The notes under the pieces were generated by a model. The model had not been told where the DNA came from, made no database searches, and saw nothing but the letters and a program-made list of their open reading frames with translations. From positions 1-8,026 of the forward strand of contig SFQZ01000103.1 of assembly GCA_004562915.1 (NCBI GenBank): DNA of 8,026 nt, read 5' to 3'. This document shows, in pieces, positions 6,525 through 8,026 of the stretch. Source of the stretch: a bacterium. GTDB taxonomy: Bacteria > Bacillota_A > Clostridia > Lachnospirales > Lachnospiraceae. A program made the translations under genes and the position numbers. The stretch's first letter is position 1. Each line of letters starts with the position of its first letter.

Positions 6525-6578
6525 ACAGAAAAAAGCCTGCATCGAAAGGATATTTCCTGAGATGCAGGCTTTTTCTGT
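6525..6578. terminator. Strong intrinsic terminator after the transporter gene
   Basis: AAAAAGCCTGCATC (6530-6543) pairs perfectly with GATGCAGGCTTTTT (6561-6574). The outer ACAG / CTGT extends the stem past a one-base bulge, and AGGA / TCCT can pair within the 17-base loop. The A-tract before and T-tract after make it potentially bidirectional. It separates the lepB-transporter unit from the sigma factor operon. Confidence 0.9.
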
Positions 6579-6618
6579 ATAAAATACGTTACTTCAATTG
6601 AATACAATAGAAAATTTT

Positions 6619-6645
6619 TGAAACCCGGCGGTGCGGTCGGGTATC
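6619..6645 (+). promoter_or_regulatory. ECF-sigma-type promoter, probably autoregulated
   Basis: TGAAAC (6619-6624) and GGTATC (6640-6645), 15 bases apart, resemble the -35 (TGAAAC) and -10 (CGTAT-like) elements used by Bacillus extracytoplasmic-function sigma factors. ACCCG (6623-6627) and CGGGT (6638-6642) form an inverted repeat covering the spacer, which is GC-rich within AT-rich surroundings. The predicted start lies about 18-20 bases before the sigma factor ATG. This fits self-activation of the sigma operon. Confidence 0.7.
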
Positions 6646-6654
6646 TAATATATG

Positions 6655-6662
6655 AAAGGTGG
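6655..6662 (+). promoter_or_regulatory. Ribosome binding site of the ECF sigma factor gene
   Basis: AAAGGTGG, seven bases before ATG 6670, is a near-consensus site and fixes the start. Confidence 0.75.
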
Positions 6663-6669
6663 GTGAAAG

Positions 6670-7197
6670 ATGAAAAAAGAAGAGTACTCTTTAGTTTATA
6701 AAGCAATTCATGGGGACAGTCATGCATACGGCGAATTGATTCATCAGTATAACCCATACTTTTATAAAATAGCTTTTTTATATGTAAAAAATGAGGACGC
6801 AGCAGTCGAAATTGTTCAGGATAGTGTCTATCAGGGATATTTGAAAATAAAAACACTGAGAAATCCGGAGCTGTTTTCAACATGGATGACCAGAATCATT
6901 ATGAATAAAGCGGTTCGTTATATAAAACAGAACAAAAAAATTGTGGAATACGAGGAAGCATTTCATGAGGCTTCACATTCTGAACATGTTGAAGAAAAGC
7001 TTGATTTAGTGAACGCAGTAAATCGGTTGCCGAAAAAATACAAAGACGTCATCATTCAAAAATATTTTCTGGAAATGTCTGTGGAGGAAATTGCAAAAAA
7101 GCAGATGATACCGGAGAATACAGTGAAAACCAATTTATCAAGGGCAAGAGCTGCTTTAAAGAAGATGTTAAAGGAGGACTATTTTGAAGATTCATGA
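6670..7197 (+). CDS. ECF-family RNA polymerase sigma factor (sigma-70 family)
   Basis: This 175-residue protein has the two-domain ECF architecture. Region 2 (about 18-87) includes YNPYFYKIAFLYVKNEDAA, the core-binding helix VEIVQDSVYQGYLKI, and LFSTWMTRIIMNKAVRYIK for -10 recognition. A short linker (about 90-110) leads to region 4 (about 113-168), with LPKKYKDVIIQKYFLEMSVE and the helix-turn-helix IAKKQMIPENTVKTNLSRAR that binds the -35. It should direct RNA polymerase to a small regulon when freed from its anti-sigma factor. The likely inhibitor is encoded immediately downstream with a 14-base overlap. The upstream ECF-like promoter suggests autoregulation. SigV/SigW-like envelope stress is the likely class of signal, but this is inferred from the family and the partner only. 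Confidence 0.94.
   Translation: MKKEEYSLVYKAIHGDSHAYGELIHQYNPYFYKIAFLYVKNEDAAVEIVQDSVYQGYLKIKTLRNPELFSTWMTRIIMNKAVRYIKQNKKIVEYEEAFHEASHSEHVEEKLDLVNAVNRLPKKYKDVIIQKYFLEMSVEEIAKKQMIPENTVKTNLSRARAALKKMLKEDYFEDS
7171..7186 (+). promoter_or_regulatory. Ribosome binding site selecting a TTG start for the anti-sigma gene
   Basis: A perfect AAGGAGG (7171-7177) sits six bases before TTG 7184 and 24 bases before the first in-frame ATG (7202). It lies inside the end of the sigma factor gene, so translation of the two is probably coupled. Confidence 0.8.
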
Positions 7198-8026
7198 TGA
7201 AATGAGCCAGATATCCGTGCCGGAAGATTTAGATGAAAAAACACATCAATCCATTTTACGCGCTGAAAAAACAGTACAAAAAAATAGATTTCGAAAAAAG
7301 TGTACGTGGTCGGTACTATCCTGTCTGGTGATCATTTTTGGAATTATTCATGTTACAAACCCGGCAATGGCAGAAAATATACCGATTATCGGAAGTGTAT
7401 TTACCTATATTCAGGACGTCATTGATTTTAAAGGAGATTATAGAGAGTATGCTACTGGCACGGATGAGAGAGTGCAGGATCATGGAATTACGATATCCAT
7501 GACAGAAGCCTATTGCGATGGAGCAAATTTATTTATCTCTTATGTGATTGAGAGCCAGAAGAAGTTTACAGAATACAGTGACAATCAGATTTCCAAGAAT
7601 CAGATTGGTTATGAGGGAATCACCAAAATAAAATCAGATGACAAAATTTATTCCTTAAATGATTGTGGTGCGGCAGGTTTGACCGGCAAATATGTGGATG
7701 AAAATACGTTTGCAGGATCACAGTATTTTGATCTTTCGGGAAAAGAATTTCCAGATCAGTTCCAATTGGAAATCTATATTTATAATGTAACACTGATTGC
7801 AGAAAATGTGAAAAACCAAAATATTTCCATATGGGGACAATGGAAATTTTCAATCCCGATACAGGTCAACAAAGAAGATGTTACCATGTACGAAGTAAAT
7901 GAATGGAACGAAGGATATTCCATAGATGAAGTGATTGTAACACCAATTATTACGACGATTAAAACGACTCACCCGGATATATACAGAGACAATTTCAATT
8001 ATGATGTGCTTGTATATGGGGATGAA
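7184..8026 (+). CDS. Membrane-anchored anti-sigma factor, DUF4179-type (partial at right edge)
   Basis: The frame opens at TTG 7184 and stays open for 281 codons to the window edge, so the C-terminus is missing. Residues 1-38 form a hydrophilic, charged cytoplasmic segment (MKIHDEMSQISVPEDLDEKT at the start) expected to hold the sigma factor. Residues about 41-57 are one transmembrane helix after a basic KNRFRKK stop. Right after the membrane comes NPAMAENIPIIGSVF with a following DVIDF, the hallmark start of the DUF4179 extracellular domain, then a beta-rich region. DUF4179 proteins occur as anti-sigma factors next to ECF sigma genes, for example RsiV in Bacillus. Whether this one carries an RsiV-type lysozyme-binding C-terminal domain cannot be seen. 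The gene overlaps the sigma gene by 14 bases. ATG 7202 is a less likely alternative start. Confidence 0.85.
   Translation, partial: MKIHDEMSQISVPEDLDEKTHQSILRAEKTVQKNRFRKKCTWSVLSCLVIIFGIIHVTNPAMAENIPIIGSVFTYIQDVIDFKGDYREYATGTDERVQDHGITISMTEAYCDGANLFISYVIESQKKFTEYSDNQISKNQIGYEGITKIKSDDKIYSLNDCGAAGLTGKYVDENTFAGSQYFDLSGKEFPDQFQLEIYIYNVTLIAENVKNQNISIWGQWKFSIPIQVNKEDVTMYEVNEWNEGYSIDEVIVTPIITTIKTTHPDIYRDNFNYDVLVYGDE

Noticed and set aside
6593..6608. TTCAATTGAA palindrome and TACAAT as a sigma-A promoter for the sigma factor gene
   Set aside because: TACAAT resembles a -10, but no -35 is found at the right distance. The ECF-type elements downstream are the better match. A weak second promoter remains possible.
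6143..6883. Long open frame on the - strand (246 codons)
   Set aside because: It lies across the end of the transporter gene, a strong terminator and the sigma factor gene. Its translation has no recognisable domain, and the + strand genes fully explain the region.
1..8026. CRISPR, transposon or prophage signatures
   Set aside because: No spaced repeat array, transposase, integrase, terminal inverted repeats or attachment-site duplication is visible. The excisionase-like fold at the left edge alone does not indicate a mobile element.

Overview
The window looks like a chromosomal segment of a low-to-mid GC Gram-positive anaerobe, most likely a Clostridia member of the Lachnospiraceae type. 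This is inferred from the A-rich coding style, strong AGGAGG-type ribosome binding sites, TTGACA/TATAAT-like promoters, U-tract terminators, and an ECF sigma / DUF4179 anti-sigma pair. All supported genes are on the + strand, and there is no gene-free stretch longer than about 190 bases. I see no CRISPR array, insertion sequence, tRNA, rRNA or phage structural gene.

Left block (1-2646): the 3' end of a small helix-turn-helix protein gene overlaps a fusion gene (MmcQ/YjbR-like domain plus O6-alkylguanine-DNA alkyltransferase-like domain). That gene in turn overlaps a UvrD/PcrA-like superfamily 1 helicase gene. The overlapping ends imply one translationally coupled DNA-repair-type unit. The helicase is odd: it goes from the motif Ib region straight to the motif IV NYRS box and lacks the DExx (Walker B) and motif III region. 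This looks like an in-frame internal deletion of roughly 130 codons.

Middle block (2647-4594): a clear sigma-A promoter with a palindromic -35 region drives a cysteine desulfurase (iscS/nifS type) and an IscU-type Fe-S scaffold. The pair is closed by a hairpin plus T6 terminator. Together they form the core of an ISC-type iron-sulfur cluster assembly pathway: the desulfurase delivers sulfur from cysteine and the scaffold builds the cluster.

Next block (4595-6575): a type I signal peptidase and a cation diffusion facilitator transporter, 15 bases apart, are probably co-transcribed and end at a strong terminator. The transporter has an N-D-D-D arrangement at its expected transport site, which points towards manganese, and an apparently duplicated cytoplasmic domain.

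Right block (6576-8026): an ECF-type promoter (TGAAAC / GGTATC) precedes an ECF sigma factor gene. This overlaps by 14 bases a membrane-anchored DUF4179-type anti-sigma gene that starts at TTG and runs off the right edge. This is a typical autoregulated envelope-stress sigma/anti-sigma pair.

Most of the window is ordinary core genome. The best candidates for a second look are the helicase without its Walker B region, the coupled HTH/alkyltransferase/helicase unit, the two related inverted sequences at the iscS promoter, and the transporter's duplicated C-terminal domain. I found no convincing undescribed multi-gene system.
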